A stretch of 64,000 bases of DNA. It comes from Streptomyces rugosispiralis (lineage in GTDB: Bacteria > Actinomycetota > Actinomycetes > Streptomycetales > Streptomycetaceae). Shown here one piece after another: positions 54,545-62,634 of the stretch (its first letter is position 1; the number at the start of each line of letters is the position of its first letter). The notes beneath the pieces are model-generated. The model had not been told where the DNA came from, made no database searches, and saw only the letters and a program-made list of their open reading frames with translations. The position numbers were made by a program, and so were the translations under genes. The stretch spans positions 62,001-126,000 of the forward strand of contig NZ_JANIAA010000028.1 of NCBI RefSeq assembly GCF_024505145.1, read 5' to 3'.

Positions 54545-55245
54545 CCACCGACGCCCCCTCCCTCCCTTCCTCCATCCGCGTGCTGATCGCCGACGACCAG
54601 GTGATGGTCCGCGAGGGCTTCTCCGTGCTGCTGAACGCCCAGCCCGATATCGAGGTCGTCGGCGAGGCGGTCGACGGGCGCCAGGCCATCGCCCAGGTGG
54701 CGGCCCTGCGCCCCGATGTGGTCCTGATGGACATCCGGATGCCGGAGGTCAACGGCCTCGAGGCCACCCGTGAGATCGTCGCGGCGGACGCGGACGCCAA
54801 GGTGCTCGTCCTGACCACCTTCGACCTGGACGAGTACGTCTACCAGGCGCTGCGCTCCGGAGCGAGCGGCTTTCTGCTCAAGGACGCCTCCGCCCGGCAG
54901 CTCGGCGACGCGGTGCGCATCGTCGCCGCGGGCGAGGCGCTGCTCGCGCCGACCGTCACCAAGCGTCTGATCAGCACGTTCTCGCGGATCGGCGAGGCCG
55001 CCGGGTTCGGCGGCTCGCTTTCCTCCCCGCAGGGGCGGCTGGCCGAGCTGACCGAGCGGGAGAACGAGGTCCTGGTGCTGGTCGCCCAGGGCTGCTCCAA
55101 CGCCGAGATCGCCGAGCGGCTGATCGTCGCCGAGTCGACGGTGAAGACGCATGTCAGCCGGATCCTGGTGAAGCTGGGGCTGCGCGACCGCACCCAGGCG
55201 GCGGTGTTCGCCTACGAGGCCCGCCTGGTGACGCCCGGAGGCTGA
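54541..55245 (+). CDS. NarL/LuxR-type response regulator
   Basis: 234 aa, ATG 54541 overlapping the kinase stop (ATGA). Receiver domain with VLIADDQVMVREGF, VVLMDIRMPEVNGLEA (phospho-Asp) and VLVLTTFDLDEYVYQALRSGASGFLLKDA; LuxR helix-turn-helix LTERENEVLVLVAQGCSNAEIAERLIVAESTVKTHVSRILVKLGL. Target genes cannot be read here. Immediately downstream is a minisatellite and a P450 gene in the same direction. Confidence 0.95.
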   Translation: MTTDAPSLPSSIRVLIADDQVMVREGFSVLLNAQPDIEVVGEAVDGRQAIAQVAALRPDVVLMDIRMPEVNGLEATREIVAADADAKVLVLTTFDLDEYVYQALRSGASGFLLKDASARQLGDAVRIVAAGEALLAPTVTKRLISTFSRIGEAAGFGGSLSSPQGRLAELTERENEVLVLVAQGCSNAEIAERLIVAESTVKTHVSRILVKLGLRDRTQAAVFAYEARLVTPGG

Positions 55246-55269
55246 CCGGCCCGGTGAGCACCCGGGACT

Positions 55270-55405
55270 GCCCCTGGGGCATCCGCGCCCCCTGGAGGAA
55301 TCCGGCGGCCCCTGGAGGCATGCCGGCGGCCCCTGGGAGGTGTCCGGTGGCCCCTGGAGGCATCCAGCGCCCCCCTGGAGCCGTCCGGCGGCCCCTGGAG
55401 ACCGG
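55270..55405 (+). repeat. ~21-bp minisatellite between response regulator and P450
   Basis: Six units with the core GGCGGCCCCTGGAGGCATCC (variants CCCCTGGAGGAATCC, CCCCTGGGAGGTGTCC, CCCCTGGAGCCGTCC). It begins ~25 bp after the stop codon and runs almost to the P450 ribosome site. Confidence 0.8.
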
Positions 55406-55430
55406 GCGGGCCCGGCGGTACCGTCCGGGG

Positions 55431-56654
55431 ATGAGCAGCAGCGCGGAAGCCCCCGCCTTCGACCCCTGGCGGCCGTCGTTCGTCGCGGACCCGTATCCGG
55501 CCTACGCCGAGCTGCGCGAGCGCGGCCGGGCGCACTGGTTCGAGCCCTCCGGCCAGTGGCTGATCCCGCGTCACGCGGATGTCGGCGCCCTGCTGCGGGA
55601 CCGCAGGCTCGGCCGCACCTATCGCCACCGCTTCAGCCATGAGGAGTTCGGCCGCACCGCGCCGCCGCCCGAGCACGAGCCGTTCCACACCCTCAACGAC
55701 CACGGCATGCTCGACCTGGAACCGCCGGACCACACCCGGCTGCGCCGCCTCGTCTCCAAGGCGTTCACCCCGCGGACGGTCGAGGCGCTGGTGCCGACGA
55801 TCCGGCGGCTCGCGGAGGAACTCGTCGACTCCCTCGTCACCGCGGGCGGCGGGGATCTCATCGAGACGGTCGCCGAACCGCTGCCGGTCGCCGTGATCGC
55901 CGAGATGCTGGGCATTCCGCCCGCCGACCGCCCCGCCCTGCGGCCCTGGTCGGCGGACATCTGTGGGATGTACGAGCTGAGTCCGGGCGAGGACACGGCG
56001 CGCCGGGCCGTGCGCGCGTCCGTCGAATTCTCCGCGTATCTGCGCGAGTTGATCGAGGCGCGCCGCAGGGCCCCGGGGGACGATCTGATCAGCGGGCTCA
56101 TCGCCGCGTACGACGAGGGCGACCGGCTCACCGAGCAGGAGATGATCTCCACCTGTGTGCTGCTGCTCAACGCGGGCCATGAGGCGACGGTCAACACCAC
56201 CGGGAATGGCTGGTGGGCGCTCTTCCGCCACCCCGAGCAGCTCGCCCTGCTCCGCGCCGACCCCGACGCGCTGCTGCCCACCGCCGTGGACGAGTTGCTG
56301 CGCTACGACACCCCGCTGCAGCTCTTCGAGCGGTGGGTGCTGGAGGACATCGAGGTCGGCGGCACGGCCATCCCGCGCGGCAGCGAGGTCGCGCTGCTCT
56401 TCGGCTCGGCCAACCGCGACCCGGCCCGTTTCGACCGCCCCGACACCCTCGATCTCTCCCGCGCGGACAACCCCCACATCAGCTTCGGCGCCGGGATCCA
56501 CTACTGCCTGGGCGCCCCGCTGGCCCGGCTGGAGCTGATCGCCTCCTTCGGCGCCCTGCTCCGCAAGGCACCCGGGCTGCGGCTGGTCAAGGAGCCGGAG
56601 CGGCGGGCGAACTTCGTCATCCGCGGGCTGCGGGAGCTCCAGGTCGAGCTCTGA
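55431..56654 (+). CDS. cytochrome P450
   Basis: 407 aa, ATG 55431. Bacterial class I P450: LLLNAGHEATVNTTGNGWWAL (I helix), DELLRYDTPLQ (ExxR), FGSANRDPARFDRPDTLDLSR and FGAGIHYCLGAPLARLE with the haem-ligand Cys. The position that is usually the conserved Thr after the acidic residue in the I helix reads Ala (AGHEAT instead of AGxETT), as in a subset of actinobacterial P450s. No ferredoxin or biosynthetic cluster is adjacent, so substrate and redox partner are unknown. Confidence 0.95.
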   Translation: MSSSAEAPAFDPWRPSFVADPYPAYAELRERGRAHWFEPSGQWLIPRHADVGALLRDRRLGRTYRHRFSHEEFGRTAPPPEHEPFHTLNDHGMLDLEPPDHTRLRRLVSKAFTPRTVEALVPTIRRLAEELVDSLVTAGGGDLIETVAEPLPVAVIAEMLGIPPADRPALRPWSADICGMYELSPGEDTARRAVRASVEFSAYLRELIEARRRAPGDDLISGLIAAYDEGDRLTEQEMISTCVLLLNAGHEATVNTTGNGWWALFRHPEQLALLRADPDALLPTAVDELLRYDTPLQLFERWVLEDIEVGGTAIPRGSEVALLFGSANRDPARFDRPDTLDLSRADNPHISFGAGIHYCLGAPLARLELIASFGALLRKAPGLRLVKEPERRANFVIRGLRELQVEL

Positions 56655-56703
56655 GCAATCTGAGCAAGGAGACCTGAGCGCGAAGAGGCACGGAGACAAA
56701 CGA

Positions 56704-56740
56704 GCCCCCTGTTGTCCACAGGCTGTGGACAACAGGGGGC
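56704..56740. terminator. perfect 18-bp inverted repeat built from two DnaA boxes
   Basis: GCCCCCTGTTGTCCACAG is followed after one base by its exact complement. It contains TTGTCCACA (56712-56720) and TGTGGACAA (56724-56732), perfect actinobacterial DnaA boxes in opposite orientation 3 bp apart. It sits between the convergent P450 and ABC permease genes and could act as a two-way terminator. Confidence 0.65.
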
Positions 56741-56770
56741 GGTTGCCGGGGTGTGGTGGGCCGACGGGGG

Positions 56771-58423
56771 TCAGCCGCCGATGTCACGGCGGCGCATGCC
56801 CACCAGTCCTCCGGCGGCGAGAACGACCGAGAGGAGCAGCAGCCACAGGAACGGGGCGGCCGTCACCTCGTCGCCCGGCAGCTTCGGCAGATGGCTGAAG
56901 GGTGAGGTGTTCATGACGGAATCGGACAGCTCCAGCGCCGGGCCCATCCAGCCCAGGGCGACCACCCAGCCGACGAACGCCCAGGACGCGGCCGAGTACT
57001 TCGGCACCACGCCCACGAGGAAGAGCGTCAGGCTGGTGAGCACCCACAGCGCCGGGAGCTGGGAGAGGGCGGCGCCCAGGCAGCGCGGGAGCTGGTCGGT
57101 CAGATCGCCCGCCGCGATGCCATAGCCCAGCCCCAGCGCCAGACCGCCGATGACCAGGATGACCACCGGGCCGAGGTACGCGATGACCAGATGGCTCCCG
57201 GCCCAGCGCAGCCGGCCGACGGCGTTGGCCAGCAGGGGCTCCGCGCGCTGATCGGTCTCCTCGCCGCGCAGCCGCAGTACGGAGGTGGCGGTGTAGACGG
57301 TAAGGATGGTGCCGAGGACGCCGACCATGGCGGCCAGGAACGCGTCGTTGAGCCCCTGGGCGCCCCCCATCCGCTGGATGATCTTGCGGGTCTGTTCGCT
57401 GTCCCCGAGGAAGTCGTTCGCACCGTCGGAGATGCCTCCGAAGATGGCGCCCGCGAAGACGAAGCCCGCGGCCCAGCCGAGCAGGGCACCGCGCTGGAGC
57501 CGCCAGCCCAGACCGTAGACCCCGTTCAGCAGCGGGCCGGCGGCCGGTGGTCCTGGACGGCTGGCGTAGAAGCTGGCGCCCACGTCGCGGCGCCCGGTGA
57601 GGGAGTACGCGAGGGTGATCGAGGCCGCGGCGAGCACGGCGATCAGCAGCAGCGGCCACCAGCGCTCGTCCGCGTACGGCCGGGCGTACTCGGCCCAGCC
57701 CAGCGGGGAGAGCCAGACCAGGACATGGCCGGAGCCCTTGCTGCCGTCCTCGGCGGCGTCACCCGCCATGCGCAGCACGAAGGCGACGCCGACCGCGGCG
57801 GAGCTCAGGCCCCGGGCCAGCCGTGCGTTCTCCGTGAGCTGGGCGGCGACGGCGGCCAGACCGCCGAAGGCCATACCGGACAGGCCCACGGCGAGGCCGA
57901 GGGCCAGCGCGCCGGTGCCGCCCTGGCCCGCGAGGCTGCCCGCGATGAGCAGGGTCACCGTGCCGTTGGCGATGGCCACCGCGAGCAGGGCCGAGGTGAG
58001 CCCCGCGCGGCGGCCGACCATGCCGGCGGAGAGCGCCTCCTGGCGGCCGGTCTCCTCCTCCTCACGGGTGTGCCGGATCACGATGAGCAGGCTCATGATC
58101 GCGGCGAACACCGTAAGGAAGGCACCCACGCGCCAGACGGTGAGCGCGCCGAGCGTGTCGTCGAAGGCGGCGCCGAACAGGGCCCGGGTCGAACCGTTCC
58201 CGTTCATGTCCTTGACGAGGCCGGCACGCCGGGCCGGGGTGTCGTACGCGCTCTTCAGGCGGCCGACGGTGCTGCTGGCCGTGAGCCCCAGGCACAGCAC
58301 CCACACCGGCATCATGATCCGGTCGCGGCGCAGGGCGAGCCGCAGCAGCGTGCCCGTGCCCGCCAGATCGTGGGCCGATCCGCGGGCGCGGGGAGAGACC
58401 CGGGCGTCGGCTACGGCGGTCAT
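56771..58423 (-). CDS. ABC-2-type exporter permease
   Basis: 550 aa from ATG 58423, which overlaps the ATPase stop by 4 bp (ATGA). About twelve hydrophobic helices in two similar halves; the start LRLALRRDRIMMPVWVLCLGL and RHTREEEETGRQEALSAGMVGR, repeated later as LRGEETDQRAEPLLANAVGRLRW, are typical of the actinobacterial exporter-permease group linked to tetronasin/polyketide-type transport. It forms an exporter with the ATPase encoded just upstream. The substrate is unknown. Confidence 0.88.
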   Translation of the reverse strand: MTAVADARVSPRARGSAHDLAGTGTLLRLALRRDRIMMPVWVLCLGLTASSTVGRLKSAYDTPARRAGLVKDMNGNGSTRALFGAAFDDTLGALTVWRVGAFLTVFAAIMSLLIVIRHTREEEETGRQEALSAGMVGRRAGLTSALLAVAIANGTVTLLIAGSLAGQGGTGALALGLAVGLSGMAFGGLAAVAAQLTENARLARGLSSAAVGVAFVLRMAGDAAEDGSKGSGHVLVWLSPLGWAEYARPYADERWWPLLLIAVLAAASITLAYSLTGRRDVGASFYASRPGPPAAGPLLNGVYGLGWRLQRGALLGWAAGFVFAGAIFGGISDGANDFLGDSEQTRKIIQRMGGAQGLNDAFLAAMVGVLGTILTVYTATSVLRLRGEETDQRAEPLLANAVGRLRWAGSHLVIAYLGPVVILVIGGLALGLGYGIAAGDLTDQLPRCLGAALSQLPALWVLTSLTLFLVGVVPKYSAASWAFVGWVVALGWMGPALELSDSVMNTSPFSHLPKLPGDEVTAAPFLWLLLLSVVLAAGGLVGMRRRDIGG

Positions 58424-59337
58424 CGGGCGATCGCCTCGGCTTCCGTGCGCGTGATGTCGTCCTGGTAGTGGCGCAGGAAGAGCTCTTCCAGGGTGGGCGG
58501 GGTGGAGATGAGGCTGCGCACCCCGACCTGGGTGAGCTGCCGCAGCACGGCGTCCATCTTGTCGGAGTCGACCTGGAGCTTGACCTGGCTGCCCTGGATG
58601 TCCACGTTGTGCACACCGGGGAGGCCGGACAGGCCGTTCGGCTCGCCGGCGAGCTCGGCGGTCACCGACGTGCGGGTCAGATGGCGCAGCTCGGCGAGGC
58701 TGCCGGACTCCACCCGCCGGCCCTTGCGGATGATGCTCACTCTCCGGCAGAGCGCCTCGACCTCGCTGAGGATATGGCTGGAGAGCAGCACCGTACGACC
58801 GCGGTCGCGCTCCTCGGCGACGCACTCGCGGAAGACCTCCTCCATGAGCGGGTCGAGCCCGGAGGTCGGCTCGTCGAGGATCAGCAGCTCCACTTCGGAT
58901 GCGAACGCGGCGACCAGGGCGACCTTCTGGCGATTGCCCTTGGAGTACGTACGGCCCTTCTTGGTGGGATCGAGCTCGAAGCGCTCCAGGAGCTCGGCGC
59001 GGCGTGCGGTGTCCAGCCCGCCGCGCAGCCGTCCGTACAGGTCGATGACCTCTCCACCGCTCAGGTTGCGCCACAGGGTGACGTCTCCGGGGACGTACGC
59101 GATGTGGCGGTGGAGGTCGACCGCGTCGTGCCAGGGGTCCTTGCCCAGCATCTGCACCGCGCCGGAGTCGGCGCGGAGCAGCCCGAGGAGGACCCGGATG
59201 GTCGTGGACTTCCCGGCGCCGTTGGGCCCGAGGAAGCCATGGACCTCACCTGCCTCGACTTCGAGGTCGAGGCCGTCCAACGCGTGGGTCCGGCCGAAGG
59301 ACTTGTGGAGGCCGGACACGGAGATTGCCGTTTTCAT
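58420..59337 (-). CDS. ABC transporter ATP-binding protein
   Basis: 305 aa, ATG 59337. GFLGPNGAGKSTTIRVLLGLL (Walker A), YSKGNRQKVALVAAFASE (signature), LLILDEPTSGLDPLMEEVF (Walker B) and VLLSSHILSEVEALCRRVSII (H loop) are complete. The signature reads YSKGNRQK rather than LSGGQ, a known variant in this exporter group. The C-terminal ~80 residues form the usual accessory domain. Controlled from a promoter next to the palindrome at 59358 and the divergent regulator. Confidence 0.95.
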   Translation of the reverse strand: MKTAISVSGLHKSFGRTHALDGLDLEVEAGEVHGFLGPNGAGKSTTIRVLLGLLRADSGAVQMLGKDPWHDAVDLHRHIAYVPGDVTLWRNLSGGEVIDLYGRLRGGLDTARRAELLERFELDPTKKGRTYSKGNRQKVALVAAFASEVELLILDEPTSGLDPLMEEVFRECVAEERDRGRTVLLSSHILSEVEALCRRVSIIRKGRRVESGSLAELRHLTRTSVTAELAGEPNGLSGLPGVHNVDIQGSQVKLQVDSDKMDAVLRQLTQVGVRSLISTPPTLEELFLRHYQDDITRTEAEAIAR

Positions 59338-59357
59338 GATTTCGAAGCTACGCTAGT

Positions 59358-59373
59358 TTCACAAATTTGTGAA
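59358..59373. promoter_or_regulatory. 16-bp palindromic operator between exporter and regulator
   Basis: TTCACAAATTTGTGAA is a perfect palindrome, very AT-rich for this genome, 21 bp before the ATPase start and 30 bp before the regulator start. It is the likely binding site of the divergently encoded MarR/GbsR-like protein, controlling both directions. Confidence 0.8.
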
Positions 59374-59402
59374 GTTAAGGAACCATATAAACTTATGATG
59401 AT

Positions 59403-59981
59403 GTGACGAAGAGAGGAGATGATGAAGCGGTGAGGGAGACGATCGAACCAGGGGGCGCGCCCGATGACACGCGCGGTGAAGTGGCGCGTGACGAGGCGGC
59501 GGTGTCCAGGTTCGTCGAGCGGTTCGCGGCCGATCTGGCCGAGGCCGGGATGCAGCGCATGGCGGCGCGGGTCTTCGCGGCGCTTCTCGTCTCCGACTCG
59601 GGGGCACTCACCTCGGCGGAGCTGGCCGAGCGGCTGCGGATCAGCCCGGCCGCGGTCTCGGGCGCGATCCGTTATCTGTCGCAGGTGGACATGGTGGTGC
59701 GGGAGCGCGAGCCGGGCTCCCGCCGGGATCGGTACCGGCTCTACAACGAGGTCTGGTACGAGACGCTGACCCGCCGCGACCAGATAGTGGCCCGCTGGGA
59801 GAGCACCATGCGCGACGGCGCGAAGGTGCTCGGCCCCGGCACCCCGGCCGGGCTGCGGCTCACCGAGACCGCCGAGTTCTTCGAGTTCGTCCAGCGGGAG
59901 CTGCCCAAGATGCTGGAGCGCTGGCGCGCCCAGCAGGCCGAGCGCAGCGCCGCCGAGGCCCGCGAGGCCGAAGCGGGCTGA
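59403..59981 (+). CDS. GbsR/MarR-family transcriptional regulator
   Basis: 192 aa from GTG 59403; GTG 59430 has a better GGAG site and would remove nine residues. Winged helix at ~45-105: MQRMAARVFAALLVSDSGALTSAELAERLRISPAAVSGAIRYLSQVDMVVREREPGSRRDRYRL, with a C-terminal helical dimer region (TETAEFFEFVQRELPKMLERWRAQQAERS). It belongs to the GbsR-like regulators placed divergently from ABC exporters in actinobacteria and probably represses both genes at the intervening palindrome. Confidence 0.9.
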   Translation: MTKRGDDEAVRETIEPGGAPDDTRGEVARDEAAVSRFVERFAADLAEAGMQRMAARVFAALLVSDSGALTSAELAERLRISPAAVSGAIRYLSQVDMVVREREPGSRRDRYRLYNEVWYETLTRRDQIVARWESTMRDGAKVLGPGTPAGLRLTETAEFFEFVQRELPKMLERWRAQQAERSAAEAREAEAG

Positions 59982-60032
59982 CGGCCCACCCGCGCGCCGC
60001 CCCGCCCGGCCCGGGGACGGCGCGAGTGGGAC

Positions 60033-61142
60033 TCAAGGGCGGTGGGGGAGCATCAGGCTCCAGGCCTCGGCCAGGACCGTCCAGGTGCGGCTGCGGACCG
60101 GGCCGCGGATCAGCGCGTCCGCGTGGTAGCGGAAGTCCGGTCCTGAGACGGTGACGGCCCGTGCCCGGGTGCGCAGCGGGCCGCCCGCCGCATGGGGGTG
60201 GACCACGACCTCCGCCAGCCCGCCGCCCGGTGCGGCCGTCGAGACCGAGACCCGCTCCACCGGCCGGTCCAGATCGGTCAGCAGCACCCCGTCCGCCTCG
60301 ATCCGCAGCCGCTGCGGCGGCGGATGCGGCGGCCGCCGGGCGCCGCCCGCCAGCCCGATCATCGGGAGCGAGAGCAGCGTCAGCGCGGTGCGGGCGGTGC
60401 GGGCCGCCGGGCTCCACCACGGCCGGTGGCCGTCGCCCGCCCCGTCGGGGCCGTCCCGGTCGTGGCCGGGCGGGCCCGTGCCGTCCCGGCCGTCCTCGCC
60501 GTCCTCGGCCCGGCGGCGGTCGTGGACGCAGGGGTCGCAGCCGCAGTCCCGGCCCCTCGCCCCGTCGCCGTGCGGCCCCGGGCCGTGCCCGTCCGTCCCG
60601 GCCGTCCCGTCGGGCCCGGCCGCCGTACCGCGGTCGCCGCCCGGCCCCCCGTCGTGCGCACCGTAAGGAGCGAACCCGGAGGGGATCCCCAGCCCGCCGA
60701 GGACCACCCCGCCGCTCTCGTCCACCAGCAGATCACGCGGGCGCGCGGTGCCGTCGAGGACCGTACGGGCCGCGGCGACCGCGTCCGTCGGCACCCCGAG
60801 CGAATGGGCCAGGGCGACCGTGGCGGAGCCGCCGACCGGGACCACCGACAGCGCGGCGTCCGCCAGCTCCCGCCGCCGGTGCAGCAGCTCCACCATCCGC
60901 AGCAGGGCGCGGTCGTCGCCGACCAGCACGGGCCGGCGGGCGCCCCGGCGGGCCAGCGCCCGCTCGACCTCCTCCGGGCCGTCCGGCAGGCAGATTTTCG
61001 TCTGCGCGCCCGCACACAGCACATCCTTCGCGATCCGCACCGACTCCCCGTCCGTACGGCGGGCGTTGGGGTCGATGACCATGAGCAGCGGGCGCCCCCG
61101 GGCGGTGTCCGGCGCAGGGGGCCGGGGATCTGGAGCCGACAC
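60033..61142 (-). CDS. diacylglycerol-kinase-like protein with degenerate catalytic motif
   Basis: 369 aa. The N-terminal half follows the lipid-kinase fold: LLMVIDPNARRTDGESV, then VLVGDDRALLRMVELLHRR where active enzymes have GGDGT, and LSVVPVGGSATVALAHSLGVP where they have PxGTxND. The C-terminal part retains ADGVLLTDLDRPVERVSV...VVVHPHAAGGPLRTRARAV. Both key motifs are altered, so kinase activity is doubtful. A ~95-residue Gly/Asp/Arg-rich insert (~165-260) with CGCDPC interrupts the fold. Actinobacterial genomes often carry such a gene divergent from purA. Confidence 0.75.
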   Translation of the reverse strand: MSAPDPRPPAPDTARGRPLLMVIDPNARRTDGESVRIAKDVLCAGAQTKICLPDGPEEVERALARRGARRPVLVGDDRALLRMVELLHRRRELADAALSVVPVGGSATVALAHSLGVPTDAVAAARTVLDGTARPRDLLVDESGGVVLGGLGIPSGFAPYGAHDGGPGGDRGTAAGPDGTAGTDGHGPGPHGDGARGRDCGCDPCVHDRRRAEDGEDGRDGTGPPGHDRDGPDGAGDGHRPWWSPAARTARTALTLLSLPMIGLAGGARRPPHPPPQRLRIEADGVLLTDLDRPVERVSVSTAAPGGGLAEVVVHPHAAGGPLRTRARAVTVSGPDFRYHADALIRGPVRSRTWTVLAEAWSLMLPHRP

Positions 61143-61176
61143 CTCGGTCCTTCCTCAGGTAATCTCTCGGTGCAAG

Positions 61177-61204
61177 AGCCCCTGTCGCTGTTGCGCCAGG
61201 GGCT
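61177..61204 (+). promoter_or_regulatory. leader hairpin upstream of purA
   Basis: AGCCCCTG pairs with CAGGGGCT around a 12-nt loop (TCGCTGTTGCGC), followed by TCGTCT, in the 154-bp region before purA. It could be a leader attenuator or a terminator of upstream transcription; no riboswitch class is recognised. Confidence 0.4.
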
Positions 61205-61296
61205 TCGTCTATCCGGGGCACCGGTTCGACGGCTCTTGTGGTGGCGCACGTCACCATGCACGTTGGACATGCCCCGCCCGGAAGGGGTGTACGCCT

Positions 61297-62580
61297 GTGC
61301 CCGCACTTGTGCTGCTCGGTGCTCAGTGGGGTGACGAGGGCAAGGGAAAGGCCACCGACCTGCTCGGTGGTTCCGTGGACTACGTAGTGCGCTACCAGGG
61401 CGGTAACAACGCGGGCCACACGGTGGTGGTCGGCGACCAGAAGTACGCGCTGCACCTCCTCCCGTCCGGAATCCTCTCGCCCGGGTGTACCCCGGTCATC
61501 GGCAACGGCGTCGTCGTGGACCCCGCGGTCCTGCTCTCCGAGCTGAGCGGGCTCGCCGACCGCGGCGTCGACACGTCCAAGCTGCTGATCAGCGGTAACG
61601 CCCATCTGATCACGCCGTATCACACGACCCTCGACAAGGTGTCGGAACGATTCCTCGGCAAGCGGAAGATCGGCACCACCGGCCGCGGCATCGGCCCGGC
61701 CTACGCGGACAAGATCAACCGGGTGGGCATCCGGGTCCAGGACCTCTTCGACGAGTCGATCCTGCGGCAGAAGGTCGAGGCGGCCCTGGACTACAAGAAC
61801 CAGGTGCTGGCCAAGCTCTACAACCGCCGCGCCATCGCGGTCGACCAGGTCGTCGAGGAGCTGCTGGGCTACGCGGACCGGCTCGGCGGCTATGTCGCCG
61901 ACACCACCCTGCTGCTCAACAACGCCATCGACCAGGGCCAGGTCGTGCTCTTCGAGGGCGGGCAGGGCACCCTGCTCGACGTCGACCACGGCACGTATCC
62001 CTTCGTCACCTCCTCCAACCCGACCGCGGGCGGCGCCTGCACCGGCACCGGAGTGGGCCCGACGAAGATCAGCCGCGTGATCGGCATCCTCAAGGCGTAC
62101 ACCACCCGCGTCGGCGCGGGCCCGTTCCCCACCGAGCTCCTCGACGAGGACGGCGAGAAGTTGCGCACGATCGGCGGCGAGCGCGGTGTGACCACCGGGC
62201 GCGACCGGCGCTGCGGCTGGTTCGACGCGGTCATCGCGCGCTACGCGACCCGGGTCAACGGACTGACCGACTTCTTCCTCACCAAGCTGGACGTGCTCAC
62301 CGGCTGGGAGCGGATCCCGGTGTGCGTGGCGTACGAGATCGACGGCAAGCGCGTCGAGGAACTGCCGTACAGCCAGACCGACTTCCACCATGCCAAGCCG
62401 ATCTACGAGACGCTGCCGGGCTGGTCGGAGGACATCACCCAGGCCAAGACCTTCGACGAGCTGCCGAAGAACGCGCAGACGTACGTCCAGGCGCTGGAGG
62501 AGATGTCGGGCGCCCCGATCTCGGCGATCGGCGTCGGGCCGGGCCGTGACGAGACCATCCAGATCAACTCGTTCCTCTGA
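61297..62580 (+). CDS. purA: adenylosuccinate synthetase
   Basis: 427 aa from GTG 61297. Joins IMP and aspartate with GTP to adenylosuccinate, the first step to AMP. VLLGAQWGDEGKGKATDLLGG (GTP and catalytic Asp), NNAGHTVVVGDQKYALHLLPSGIL (catalytic His), RGIGPAYADKINRVGIRV, EGGQGTLLDVDHGTYPFVTSSNPTAGGACTGTG and GVTTGRDRRCGWFDA are all present and the length is normal. Transcribed alone and divergent from the lipid-kinase-like gene; a hairpin lies in the leader. Confidence 0.98.
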   Translation: MPALVLLGAQWGDEGKGKATDLLGGSVDYVVRYQGGNNAGHTVVVGDQKYALHLLPSGILSPGCTPVIGNGVVVDPAVLLSELSGLADRGVDTSKLLISGNAHLITPYHTTLDKVSERFLGKRKIGTTGRGIGPAYADKINRVGIRVQDLFDESILRQKVEAALDYKNQVLAKLYNRRAIAVDQVVEELLGYADRLGGYVADTTLLLNNAIDQGQVVLFEGGQGTLLDVDHGTYPFVTSSNPTAGGACTGTGVGPTKISRVIGILKAYTTRVGAGPFPTELLDEDGEKLRTIGGERGVTTGRDRRCGWFDAVIARYATRVNGLTDFFLTKLDVLTGWERIPVCVAYEIDGKRVEELPYSQTDFHHAKPIYETLPGWSEDITQAKTFDELPKNAQTYVQALEEMSGAPISAIGVGPGRDETIQINSFL

Positions 62581-62634
62581 TCCCTGGGTGGGGGTGCGGG
62601 CCTCGGCGAAAGCGCGGCCCGCGCCTCGGCGTCA

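Noticed and set aside
56704..56740. origin of replication
   Set aside because: Only two boxes, no AT-rich unwinding element and no dnaA or dnaN nearby.
55431..59981. secondary-metabolite cluster around the P450 and ABC exporter
   Set aside because: No synthase, tailoring set or pathway regulator; the genes are separated by a convergent terminator.
61177..61204. purine riboswitch before purA
   Set aside because: Only one simple hairpin is visible; no conserved riboswitch core.
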